A DNA stretch of 64,000 bases. It comes from G963668655 sp963668655 (lineage in GTDB: Bacteria > Myxococcota_A > SURF-8). The notes under the pieces were generated by a model. That model ran no database searches, was not told the origin of the DNA, and saw only the letters and a program-made list of their open reading frames with translations. Below are positions 26,516-35,375 of the stretch, piece after piece. The stretch is from contig CAXXPQ010000003.1 in NCBI GenBank assembly GCA_963668655.2, positions 1,033,704 through 1,097,703 of the forward strand. Reading direction: 5' to 3'. Every line of letters starts with the position of its first letter. Positions within the stretch are counted from its first letter, which is position 1. The translations under genes were made by a program, and so were the position numbers.

Positions 26516-26578
26516 ATGTTCGTGAAACCGAAACAAATTCACCGCCATCATATTCATTTCCCCGAAGGGGCCGGGTGA
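26516..26578 (+). CDS. hisL: Histidine operon leader peptide
   Basis: A 20-codon frame beginning MFVKPKQ and ending PEGAG-stop has four His in six codons (HRHHIH, 26540-26557). Stalling at this run when charged tRNA-His is scarce is the classic sensor of his attenuation in enterobacteria. Immediately downstream are mutually exclusive hairpins and a terminator in front of hisG. The GGAG at 26500-26503 is 12 bases upstream but would lie inside the promoter if the -35/-10 assignment is right; then the peptide is translated from a leaderless start. The peptide is not homologous to enterobacterial HisL beyond its His run, so this is a functional call. Confidence 0.8.
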   Translation: MFVKPKQIHRHHIHFPEGAG

Positions 26579-26636
26579 TGGTCTGCGTGCAAACACGCGA
26601 TACCACCAGCGCCGGCCCGAGAGGGTCGGCGTTTTT
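26560..26636 (+). promoter_or_regulatory. Transcription attenuator of the his operon
   Basis: Terminator: CGCCGGCCC (26610-26618), loop GAGA, GGGTCGGCG (26623-26631), then TTTTTG TTT. Antiterminator: GGGCCGG (26568-26574) can pair perfectly with CCGGCCC (26612-26618), which is the 5' arm of the terminator. A pause hairpin CCCC-GAA-GGGG (26560-26570) sequesters the antiterminator strand. A further hairpin TGCGTG/CACGCG (26584-26599) lies between. A ribosome stalled in the His codons blocks the pause hairpin and frees the antiterminator, so hisG is transcribed. If the peptide is finished, the terminator forms. Confidence 0.82.
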
Positions 26637-26662
26637 GTTTCTGACAAAAGGAAAACCGGATT

Positions 26663-27538
26663 ATGATGAACAGAAGACCCACGGGAATCGTCCGCTTCGC
26701 CCTGCCGAAAGGACACATGCAGCAAGGCGTTCTGGCCCTATTGGAGGAAGCGGGCATGCACGTCCGCATGGGCAGTCGCAACTATCGTCCCAGTTTGCCG
26801 CTTCCCAACGTGGAAACCAAGATCCTCAAACCCCAGAACATCATCGAGATGCTGCACGTAGGCTCACGGGATTTCGGCTTCGCGGGCGCGGACTGGGTGC
26901 AGGAAATCGGGGCGGACGTGGTGGAGGTGCTGGACACGCAACTGGATCCCGTGCGCATCGTGGCCGCCGCGCCGGAGGCCATCCTGGTTGACGGCGCTTT
27001 GCCGAAGCAACCCCTCGTAATCGCTTCGGAATACGAACGCCTGACCCGCCGCTGGATCGAAGCGGAGAACCTGGACGCCACCTTCGTACGATCTTTCGGA
27101 GCCACGGAGGTCTTTCCACCGGAGGACGCGGATTGCATCGTGGACAACAGCGCCACGGGCGGCACGCTGAAGGCCAACCACCTGAAAATCGTGGCGGAAC
27201 TGGCCGCGAGCACTACCCGCCTGTACGCCAATCCGAAATCCATGGAAAATCCGGAATGCCGGGCGGTGATCGACCAGATGGTCCTGCTGCTGCGCTCGGT
27301 GCTGGCGGCCCGAAAGCGGGTGATGCTTGAATTGAACGTCTCGGCCGAGGGCCTGGAACGCATCGTCTCCATTCTGCCCTGCATGCGCAAACCCACGATT
27401 TCCCCACTGTTCGGCGAGGATGGCTACGCCGTCAAGGCCGCCGTTCATAAGGAGACGCTTCCCGACCTGATTCCGGCGCTGAAGGCGGCGGGCGGTTCGG
27501 ACATCGTGGTCACCGCGCCCGATCAACTGGTGCCGTAA
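26663..27538 (+). CDS. hisG: ATP phosphoribosyltransferase, long form
   Basis: First step of histidine synthesis: ATP plus PRPP gives phosphoribosyl-ATP. 291 residues, the long HisG type with a C-terminal regulatory (ACT-like) domain, so no HisZ is needed. Visible motifs: the N-terminal RFALPKG, GADWVQEIGADV, the PRPP-binding region DCIVDNSATGGTLKAN, and the C-terminal LPCMRKPTISPLFGEDGYAVKAAV. The long form is feedback-inhibited by histidine in known cases. ATG ATG at 26663/26666 follows AAAGGAAAA. It sits 27 bases after the attenuator T run, so its transcription depends directly on the leader switch. Genes downstream follow without an obvious internal promoter. Confidence 0.95.
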   Translation: MMNRRPTGIVRFALPKGHMQQGVLALLEEAGMHVRMGSRNYRPSLPLPNVETKILKPQNIIEMLHVGSRDFGFAGADWVQEIGADVVEVLDTQLDPVRIVAAAPEAILVDGALPKQPLVIASEYERLTRRWIEAENLDATFVRSFGATEVFPPEDADCIVDNSATGGTLKANHLKIVAELAASTTRLYANPKSMENPECRAVIDQMVLLLRSVLAARKRVMLELNVSAEGLERIVSILPCMRKPTISPLFGEDGYAVKAAVHKETLPDLIPALKAAGGSDIVVTAPDQLVP

Positions 27539-27551
27539 GGAACGGAACATC

Positions 27552-29273
27552 ATGGACGATAAAAGCGAAAACGTACGAATTTCCCCTTACTTGGACGGCC
27601 TGCGGTCCTACGGCATCCCTCGGCCCAAGGCCCCCGTGGATCTGCGGCTGGACGCCAACGAGGGTCGCCCGCCATCGGCCGAACTGCTTGCCGGACTGGC
27701 CGACCTGGATCCGCAGATCCTGTGTCGCTACCGAAGACCGACGGACCTGGAACGGGATCTGGCTCAACGTCACGGAATCGCTCCGGAAAACCTGCTGGTC
27801 ACCAACGGCGGGGACGACGCCATCGACCGGCTCTGCAAGGCTTTTCTGCCTCCCGGCCGGGAAATCATCCTGCCCCAGCCGGGCTTCGACATGTTCCACG
27901 TCTTCTCGCGCGTGGCGGGCGGTCGGGCGGTCTTCGTGCCCTGGGGCCTGGATTCGTTTCCCGTAGAGGCCGTCTGCGAGGCGGTGAACGAAAACACCGG
28001 GGTGGTGGTGCTCATCAGCCCCAACAACCCCACCGGGTTGCCCATCTCCACGGCCGACATCCGCCGGGTGAGCCAAGCCGCCCCCCACGCGGCCATTGCC
28101 CTGGACCTGGCTTACGGCCCCTTCGCGGACGAAGATCAGGCGAAAGACGCCCTTGATATGGATAACGTATTGGTTTTTCACACCTTTTCGAAGTCCATGG
28201 GAATGGCCGGGCTGCGCGTGGGCTACGTCATGGGCTCGGAGCGGATGATTCACGCCCTGCGTGTGGCGGGCGGCCCCTACGCCGTGTCCAGTCTGTCCAT
28301 CGTGCTGGCGCAAACCTGGCTTCAGGAAGGTGAAGAACAGCGCCGGGACTACATCGAGCGCGTTCGCCTGGAACGCGCTAACCTGCGGGAGTTGCTTACG
28401 GAACTCGGTTGCGAAGCGCCGCCTTCCCAGGCGAATTTCGTCTTCGCCAAACACCCTCGGCCGGAATTCGTTCTGGACGCCCTGGGCGGCTTCGGCATCG
28501 CCATCCGGCACGTTTTGCATAACAAGTATTTTCCAGGCGGACTGCGTATCACCTGTCCTGGAAACGAAAACGATTACAATCGCTTGGAGCATGCTTTACG
28601 CACGGCCCTCGCTCCCCGGGCGCTGCTTTTCGACATGGACGGCGTGCTGGCCGACGTATCGGAGTCCTACCGGGAGGCCATCCGGCAGACGGCGCTTTCC
28701 TATGGCGTCGAACTCTCATACGAGCGGATCGCCCGGGCCAAGGCGGCCGAAAACGCCAACGATGACTGGAAAGTCACCCGGGATCTGCTCCGAGAAGCCG
28801 GGATCGACGCCGACCTGGAGGACGTCACCGAGCGATTCGAAGCGCTCTACCAGGGTACGGACGGGAGCCCCGGCCTGAGAGAACGGGAACGCCTGATTCC
28901 GGATAAGGCGCTTCTTCAGCGGCTGGCCGCACGCCTGCCCCTGGCCGTCGTCACCGGCCGTCCGAGGGAGGACGCGGAGCGTTTCCTGGAACGCTTTGGA
29001 ATTCAAGGACTTTTCCGGTCCGTGGTCACCCGAGAGGACGCCCCCATGAAGCCCGACCCGGCCCCGGTGCGCCTGGCGATGGAGCGGCTAGAGGCGCGTC
29101 ACACCTGGATGATCGGCGACGCCCCGGACGACCTGCGTGCCGCCCGCCGGGCCGGTGCATTGCCCCTGGGCCTGCCCGCGCCGGGAGACAGAGATTGCGA
29201 GATGCGCCTCACCGACGCAGGTGCGGCGCGTATCCTTTCCACGATGGAGGAACTGGAGGATTATCTGCCATGA
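27552..29273 (+). CDS. hisC: Histidinol-phosphate aminotransferase fused to HAD phosphatase
   Basis: 573 residues, two domains. Residues 1-350 form a class I/II PLP aminotransferase of the HisC type: NEGRPP, NGGDDAIDRL, SPNNPTGLP, and PLP Lys in HTFSKSMGMAGLRVGY. Residues about 357-573 form a HAD phosphatase: nucleophile motif LFDMDGVLAD, motif II VVTGR, Lys in MKPDPAP, motif IV MIGDAPDDL. HisB next door is the IGPD domain alone and no PHP or IMPase-type phosphatase is present, so the HAD half most likely supplies histidinol-phosphate phosphatase, the step right after HisC. A related HAD subfamily is known fused to His enzymes in other lineages. The activity of the HAD half is inferred. Confidence 0.9.
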   Translation: MDDKSENVRISPYLDGLRSYGIPRPKAPVDLRLDANEGRPPSAELLAGLADLDPQILCRYRRPTDLERDLAQRHGIAPENLLVTNGGDDAIDRLCKAFLPPGREIILPQPGFDMFHVFSRVAGGRAVFVPWGLDSFPVEAVCEAVNENTGVVVLISPNNPTGLPISTADIRRVSQAAPHAAIALDLAYGPFADEDQAKDALDMDNVLVFHTFSKSMGMAGLRVGYVMGSERMIHALRVAGGPYAVSSLSIVLAQTWLQEGEEQRRDYIERVRLERANLRELLTELGCEAPPSQANFVFAKHPRPEFVLDALGGFGIAIRHVLHNKYFPGGLRITCPGNENDYNRLEHALRTALAPRALLFDMDGVLADVSESYREAIRQTALSYGVELSYERIARAKAAENANDDWKVTRDLLREAGIDADLEDVTERFEALYQGTDGSPGLRERERLIPDKALLQRLAARLPLAVVTGRPREDAERFLERFGIQGLFRSVVTREDAPMKPDPAPVRLAMERLEARHTWMIGDAPDDLRAARRAGALPLGLPAPGDRDCEMRLTDAGAARILSTMEELEDYLP

Positions 29274-29860
29274 AAGCTCGTGAAGCCGAGATCCGGCGAA
29301 AGACGAACGAGACGGACATCACCTGCCGCCTGAACCTGGACGACGGCGACGTACGCACCATCGCCACCGGCATCGGGTTTCTGGACCATCTGCTGGACAG
29401 CCTGGCCAGGCACGCCCGTATCGGTTTGGAACTGCGCTGCACGGGCGATCTGCACGTGGACGACCACCACACGGCGGAGGACTGCGCCCTGGTTCTTGGA
29501 GAAGCGCTTTCCAAGGCCCTGGGCGACAAGGCCGGTATCGCGCGTTTCGGCTACGCCTACGCCCCGCTGGACGAGGCTTTGGCCCGCGTGGTGCTGGATT
29601 TTTCCGGGCGGCCCTTCGCCGTGCTGAATCTGGAACTGCGCCGGGAGCGGCTGGGGGAACTGTCCGCCGAAAACGTGGCGCATTTTCTACATTCGCTGGC
29701 CATGGCGGCTCGGCTGACGCTGCACGTGGACGTGCTCCGCGGCCAAAACGATCATCACCGGGCGGAGGCCGCCTTCAAGGCTCTGGCCCTGGCTCTGCGG
29801 CAGGCCGTGCGCTCGGATGGAAGCGGCGAGATCCCCAGCACGAAAGGAGTCCTGACATGA
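29270..29860 (+). CDS. hisB: Imidazoleglycerol-phosphate dehydratase
   Basis: Step six: imidazole-glycerol phosphate loses water to give imidazole-acetol phosphate. 196 residues, the monofunctional length, without the N-terminal phosphatase of enterobacterial HisB. Metal-binding motifs GIGFLDHLL, DDHHTAED and NDHHRAEAAFKALA are intact, and STKGVL is at the C-terminus. The start is ATG at 29270, which overlaps the preceding stop in ATGA; longer upstream reading would run through the hisC-HAD gene. Translationally coupled to its neighbours. Confidence 0.95.
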   Translation: MKAREAEIRRKTNETDITCRLNLDDGDVRTIATGIGFLDHLLDSLARHARIGLELRCTGDLHVDDHHTAEDCALVLGEALSKALGDKAGIARFGYAYAPLDEALARVVLDFSGRPFAVLNLELRRERLGELSAENVAHFLHSLAMAARLTLHVDVLRGQNDHHRAEAAFKALALALRQAVRSDGSGEIPSTKGVLT

Positions 29861-30489
29861 TGGGAGAAGTGGTCATCGTGCGCACCGGCACGGCCAACCT
29901 GGCCTCAGTGCGCGCCGGACTGCGGCGGGCGGGGGCGGAATCGAAACTGAGCCGCGACCCGGCGGAAATCGAGGACGCGCCGGTGCTCGTGCTTCCCGGC
30001 GTGGGCGCTCTGGGCGCAGCCATGGAGGTGCTGAACGATAACGGACTCGTCCGGCCGCTAAAGGAGCGCATTCGTGCCGGGCGTCCCACGCTATGCGTAT
30101 GCCTCGGCCTGCAAATGCTCTGCGAATCCAGCGAGGAAAGCGCGGGCGTACAAGGACTGGGCGTGATCCCCGCCCGCATTCGGCGCTTTCCGGACACGGT
30201 GCGCGTTCCCCAACTGGGCTGGAACACCGTCCGGCCGGACTCGTCCTGCCGCTGGCTGCGGCCGGGCTACGCCTACTTCGCCAACTCCTTCTGTCTGGAC
30301 GCCCCGCCGGAGGGCTGGCGCACGGCCGAAACCGAACACGGCATCCGCTTCGTGGCCGCCATGGAAAAAGACGGCGTATTGGCCTGCCAGTTCCATCCCG
30401 AACTGAGCGGCCCCTGGGGACACGAACTACTTGGTCGCTGGCTGAAGGAGTCCTTCGGACTTTCCGAGAAGGGAGACGACGCATGCTGA
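29857..30489 (+). CDS. hisH: Imidazole glycerol phosphate synthase, glutaminase subunit
   Basis: Class I glutamine amidotransferase that supplies ammonia to HisF. 210 residues. Oxyanion segment LPGVGALGAAM, nucleophile Cys in CVCLGLQML, catalytic His-Glu in CQFHPELSG. The usual family form at the nucleophile is GICLGMQ; here the residue before the Cys is Val. Overlaps hisB and hisF in ATGA-type junctions, fitting a HisH-HisF complex made in equal amounts. PQLGWN is the family signature near the interface. Confidence 0.93.
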   Translation: MMGEVVIVRTGTANLASVRAGLRRAGAESKLSRDPAEIEDAPVLVLPGVGALGAAMEVLNDNGLVRPLKERIRAGRPTLCVCLGLQMLCESSEESAGVQGLGVIPARIRRFPDTVRVPQLGWNTVRPDSSCRWLRPGYAYFANSFCLDAPPEGWRTAETEHGIRFVAAMEKDGVLACQFHPELSGPWGHELLGRWLKESFGLSEKGDDAC

Positions 30490-31238
30490 CCCGAAGAATC
30501 ATACCCTGCCTGGACGTGCGGGACGGACGCGTGGTCAAGGGCGTGCGCTTTCAGGGCCTGCGCGACGCGGGCGACCCCGTGGAACTTGCACGCCTCTATC
30601 AGGATCAGGGCGCGGACGAACTGGTCTTTCTGGACGTTTCCGCCACGCCCGAGGGGCGGCACGCCGCGCTGGAAACCGTGGCCGCCGTACGGGAGCGCAT
30701 CTCCATCCCCCTCACCGTGGGCGGCGGCGTGCGCACGGTGGAAAACGCCGGGGATTACCTGGAGGCCGGGGCGGACAAGGTTTCCGTGAACACCGCCGCC
30801 GTGCGCGACCCCGATCTTCTGGACCGGCTGGCCACTCGCTTCGGAACGCAGTGTACGGTGCTGGCCGTGGACGCCAAACAGATTTCGCCCGGACGCTGGC
30901 AGAACGTGGCGCTTTCCGGCACGGACGACACCGGGCGAGACGTGGTGGACTGGGCCAAGGAAGGCGTCGGCCGGGGCGTGGGAGAAATCCTTCTGACGAG
31001 CTGGGACCGCGACGGCACCCGCAGCGGTTACGACCTACCGCTCATGCGCGCGGTGAGCCGGGCCGTGCCGGTGCCCGTGATCGCCTCCGGTGGTGCGGAC
31101 ACGCCCGAGCAGATGCTGGAGGCCATCGCCGCCGGGGCGGACGCCGTGCTGGCCGCCTCCATCTTTCACGAAGGCGATTACTCCGTAGACGATTTGAAGC
31201 GCTATCTCAAAGAGCACGGCATCGAGGTGAGATTATGA
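30483..31238 (+). CDS. hisF: Imidazole glycerol phosphate synthase, cyclase subunit
   Basis: Beta/alpha barrel, 251 residues, forming imidazole-glycerol phosphate and AICAR from PRFAR and ammonia. Catalytic Asp in PCLDVRDG (about residue 11) and in LAVDAKQ (about 130); phosphate-binding GGGVRT and ASGGADTPEQ. Start ATG 30483 overlaps the hisH stop; ends in TTATGA overlapping the next start. Full length compared with the family. Confidence 0.95.
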   Translation: MLTRRIIPCLDVRDGRVVKGVRFQGLRDAGDPVELARLYQDQGADELVFLDVSATPEGRHAALETVAAVRERISIPLTVGGGVRTVENAGDYLEAGADKVSVNTAAVRDPDLLDRLATRFGTQCTVLAVDAKQISPGRWQNVALSGTDDTGRDVVDWAKEGVGRGVGEILLTSWDRDGTRSGYDLPLMRAVSRAVPVPVIASGGADTPEQMLEAIAAGADAVLAASIFHEGDYSVDDLKRYLKEHGIEVRL

Positions 31239-32509
31239 TCGTTCCTTCCATCGACCTCATGGACGGCCACGCGGTGCAGCTCATCGGCGGCCGGGAGAAA
31301 GTCATCGACGCGGGCGAGCCGACGCCCCTGGCCCAGACCTTCCGGCTGGCCGGAGAAATCGCCGTCATCGACCTGGACGCCGCCCTTTCGCAAGGATCGA
31401 ATCGTCCAACGATCGAGAAACTGCTCTGCCTCGCGCCCTGTCGGGTGGGAGGCGGCATACGCGACCTGGACGCCGCCATCGCCTGGCTCGACCGGGGGGC
31501 GGAGAAGATCATCCTGGGCACCATGGCGAAGCCGGAATTACTGCGAGAACTGCCGAAAGAGCGCGTCATCGCCGCCGTGGACGCCGTGAACGACGATGTG
31601 GTGGTCGAGGGCTGGCGCACGAAGACCGGACACGGCGTGCTGGAGCGCGTTCGCGAACTTCGCGACTTCGTCGGCGGCTTCCTGGTGACCTTCGTGGAAC
31701 GAGAGGGACAGCTCGTCGGCACGGACTTCGAACGGGCGAAGGCCATCGTGGAGGCCGCGGGAGAGACCCGGGTGACTATCGCCGGCGGCATCAAGACCGT
31801 GGAGGAAATCGCGGAACTGGACCGCATGGGTGCGGACGCCCAAGTGGGCATGGCGCTCTACACCGGCAAAATGCACCTGGGCGACGCCATCGCCGCGCCC
31901 CTGACATCCGACCGCCCGGACGGTTTGTGGCCCACCGTGGTGGCCGACGAGTTCGGCGTAGCGCTGGGACTGGCCTATTCCGACCTGGAGAGCCTCCGGA
32001 CCGTCGTGGAGACCCGCCGGGGTGCTTATCACTCCCGTTCCCGGGGGCTGTGGATCAAGGGCGGCACCTCCGGCGCGGTGCAGGATCTCCTGCGCATCGA
32101 CCTGGACTGCGACCGGGACGCCCTGCGTTTCACCGTACGCCAGCATGGTCCGGGCTTCTGCCATCTGGATACCCGCACCTGTTGGGGAGAGGACACGGGG
32201 CTTTTCCGGCTGGATCGCCGCCTGGCCGAACGGCTGGAGGCCGCTCCGGAAGGTTCCTACACGAAGCGCCTGCTGGACGATCCCGCTCTTTTACGCGCCA
32301 AGCTTTTGGAGGAAGCCGGGGAACTGGCCGACGCCGCAAGTCCAGAAGACACGGCCTGGGAAACGGCGGATGTCCTCTATTTCGCCCTCGTGGCCATGAT
32401 CCGGGGGGGAGCGCGGCTGGAAGATGTCATGAAGGAACTGGACCGGCGGGAACGCAAGCTCACCCGGCGTCCCGGCGACGCCAAGCCGGAGAAACAGGAA
32501 ACGCCATGA
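31235..32509 (+). CDS. hisA: Trifunctional HisA-HisI-HisE fusion
   Basis: 424 residues carrying steps 2, 3 and 4. Residues 1-225 form a HisA barrel (PSIDLMDG, GGGIRDLD, AAVDAVND, TIAGGIKTVEE), the ProFAR isomerase. Residues about 228-318 form HisI, phosphoribosyl-AMP cyclohydrolase: HSRSRGLWIKGGTSG, the metal site DLDCDRDA, and Cys 309 and 316. Residues about 322-405 form HisE, phosphoribosyl-ATP pyrophosphatase: KLLEEAGELADAA and ETADVLYFALVAM. HisI-HisE fusions are common, and eukaryotic His4 is HisI-HisE-HisD. HisA joined to HisIE is not an arrangement I know as common. No stop or frame change lies between the domains. The chain order E-I-A in reaction terms is reversed in the polypeptide. 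Confidence 0.92.
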   Translation: MIVPSIDLMDGHAVQLIGGREKVIDAGEPTPLAQTFRLAGEIAVIDLDAALSQGSNRPTIEKLLCLAPCRVGGGIRDLDAAIAWLDRGAEKIILGTMAKPELLRELPKERVIAAVDAVNDDVVVEGWRTKTGHGVLERVRELRDFVGGFLVTFVEREGQLVGTDFERAKAIVEAAGETRVTIAGGIKTVEEIAELDRMGADAQVGMALYTGKMHLGDAIAAPLTSDRPDGLWPTVVADEFGVALGLAYSDLESLRTVVETRRGAYHSRSRGLWIKGGTSGAVQDLLRIDLDCDRDALRFTVRQHGPGFCHLDTRTCWGEDTGLFRLDRRLAERLEAAPEGSYTKRLLDDPALLRAKLLEEAGELADAASPEDTAWETADVLYFALVAMIRGGARLEDVMKELDRRERKLTRRPGDAKPEKQETP

Positions 32510-33813
32510 GCGCCTTTCGATTGAAACGACGGCCGCCCGACGCCCTGCCCGATCTGCGCCGCGACCCGCTGGACGCGGAAACCCTGGCCATTGCGGCCGA
32601 GATCGTCCGGGAAGTGAAGGAAGGCGGGGAGAACGCCCTCTGCGCGCTGGCCCTGCGCTTCGGCGACCGCGCCCCCGGAGAACCTCTGGTGTTGCGCAAA
32701 CCCGATCTGAAAGCCGCGCTCCAATCCGTGCCGAAGGAAACCCGGGACGTGCTCGAACGCACCGCCAAACGAATCCGCCGCTTCGCGGAATTGCAGAAGT
32801 CCTGTCTGAAGACGCTGACGACGTCCATCCCGGGCGGCGCGTGCGGCCACGACGTACTTCCCGTGGAGCGGGCGGGCTGCTACGCCCCCGGCGGACGCTT
32901 CCCCCTGCCCTCTTCCGTTCTAATGACCGCCGTAACCGCGCGGGTGGCGGGCATCCGGGATGTCTGGGTGGCCTCGCCGAAACCCACCGTGGAAACCCTG
33001 GCCGCAGCGGCCGCCGCCGACGCCGATGCCTGCCTGTGCGTGGGCGGAGCCCAGGCCATCGCCGCACTGGCTTACGGCGCGGGCGAAGTCCCTCCGGTGG
33101 ACATCATCGTGGGGCCCGGCAACCGTTTCGTCACGGCGGCGAAACAACTCGTCTCCGGCCGGGTGGCCATCGACATGCTGGCGGGGCCCTCGGAACTGCT
33201 GGTGCTGGCCGACGATACGGCCGATGAACGCCTCGTTGCGGCGGATCTTTTGGCCCAGGCCGAACACGACCCCGACGCCATGCCCATTCTGGTCAGCCTC
33301 TCCGAACCGCTGATCGGACGGGTGGAAAGGGAACTGGAACGTCAACTGGAGACGCTGGAAACGCACGAAACGGCCCGGATGGCCCTGGATCGCCACGGCT
33401 TCGCCACGCTGGCGGAAAGCCTGGACCAGGCCGTGGATGTCTGCAACGAACTGGCCCCGGAGCACCTGGAAATCATGCTGGCCGATCCCGAATCCGTGCG
33501 CAAGCGGCTGACCCACTACGGGGCGTTGTTCAGCGGATCGCAAAGCGCGGAAGTCCTGGGAGACTACGGCATCGGCCCCAACCACGTGCTTCCCACCGGC
33601 GGGACCGCACGATTCGTGGGCGGACTTTCGGTGCTGCACTTTTTACGCGTTCGAACCTGGATGCGTATCGATTCTCCGGAGCAGAATCTTGAGGCGCATG
33701 GGGACGCGATACGCCTGGCGGAAATCGAGGGACTGCACGGACACGCCCGGGCGGCCCGGGTCCGCTTATCCGAAAAGACCGTACGATCCGACCGCTCGCA
33801 ACGACGACTATAG
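32506..33813 (+). CDS. hisD: Histidinol dehydrogenase
   Basis: Last two steps: histidinol to histidinal to histidine with two NAD+, zinc dependent. 435 residues, normal length. Motifs CYAPGGRFPLPSSV, VGPGNRFVTAAK, DMLAGPSELLV, AEHDPDA, ELAPEHLE and GPNHVLPTGGTARF are intact. ATG 32506 overlaps the HisAIE stop in ATGA. It is the last gene of the operon; the next gene is 233 bases away and of different function. No clear terminator is visible after it. Confidence 0.95.
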   Translation: MSAFRLKRRPPDALPDLRRDPLDAETLAIAAEIVREVKEGGENALCALALRFGDRAPGEPLVLRKPDLKAALQSVPKETRDVLERTAKRIRRFAELQKSCLKTLTTSIPGGACGHDVLPVERAGCYAPGGRFPLPSSVLMTAVTARVAGIRDVWVASPKPTVETLAAAAAADADACLCVGGAQAIAALAYGAGEVPPVDIIVGPGNRFVTAAKQLVSGRVAIDMLAGPSELLVLADDTADERLVAADLLAQAEHDPDAMPILVSLSEPLIGRVERELERQLETLETHETARMALDRHGFATLAESLDQAVDVCNELAPEHLEIMLADPESVRKRLTHYGALFSGSQSAEVLGDYGIGPNHVLPTGGTARFVGGLSVLHFLRVRTWMRIDSPEQNLEAHGDAIRLAEIEGLHGHARAARVRLSEKTVRSDRSQRRL

Positions 33814-34046
33814 GGAAATACGGCAACCGCCTCCGCCCTCTCCAATGCGCCGTTGCAGGCTCTCTTCAAATCGTGTTATTCCATGCTCGATAACGGATAC
33901 GTTTTTCGTCGGCCTCGACGTCGGGCCTTACGCTCTTTCCGTTCGAGCATTTGAAGAAAACCTTTGCGTTACCCGGAAATATCCGAACTTGACAGACCCC
34001 GTCGAGATTCGCGAAAATGGCCCGTGTATTTCGAAAGGAGACGAGC

Positions 34047-35216
<1,170 letters not shown>

Positions 35217-35266
35217 AATCGATTCGGCTTCGGATTTCCGCCGGTACGACGCTTCGACTATCGTGA

Positions 35267-35295
35267 TTGACAGATATCCCGACACATAGTAATCT
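35267..35295 (+). promoter_or_regulatory. Promoter of the Cys-rich lipoprotein
   Basis: TTGACA (35267-35272), 17 bases, TAATCT (35290-35295); leader of about 75 bases to the ATG at 35376. Confidence 0.7.
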
Positions 35296-35375
35296 GATTT
35301 CTTGAGCGAAGGTTCGCGGCGCCGAGCCTCGCTTGGCGAGTGTTTGATGTGTACCGGTTAAAGGACCGAGCGAAA

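Noticed and set aside
34017..34046. Longer start for the M48 protease
   Set aside because: No ribosome site before 34017, while AAAGGAG stands at the right distance from 34047.
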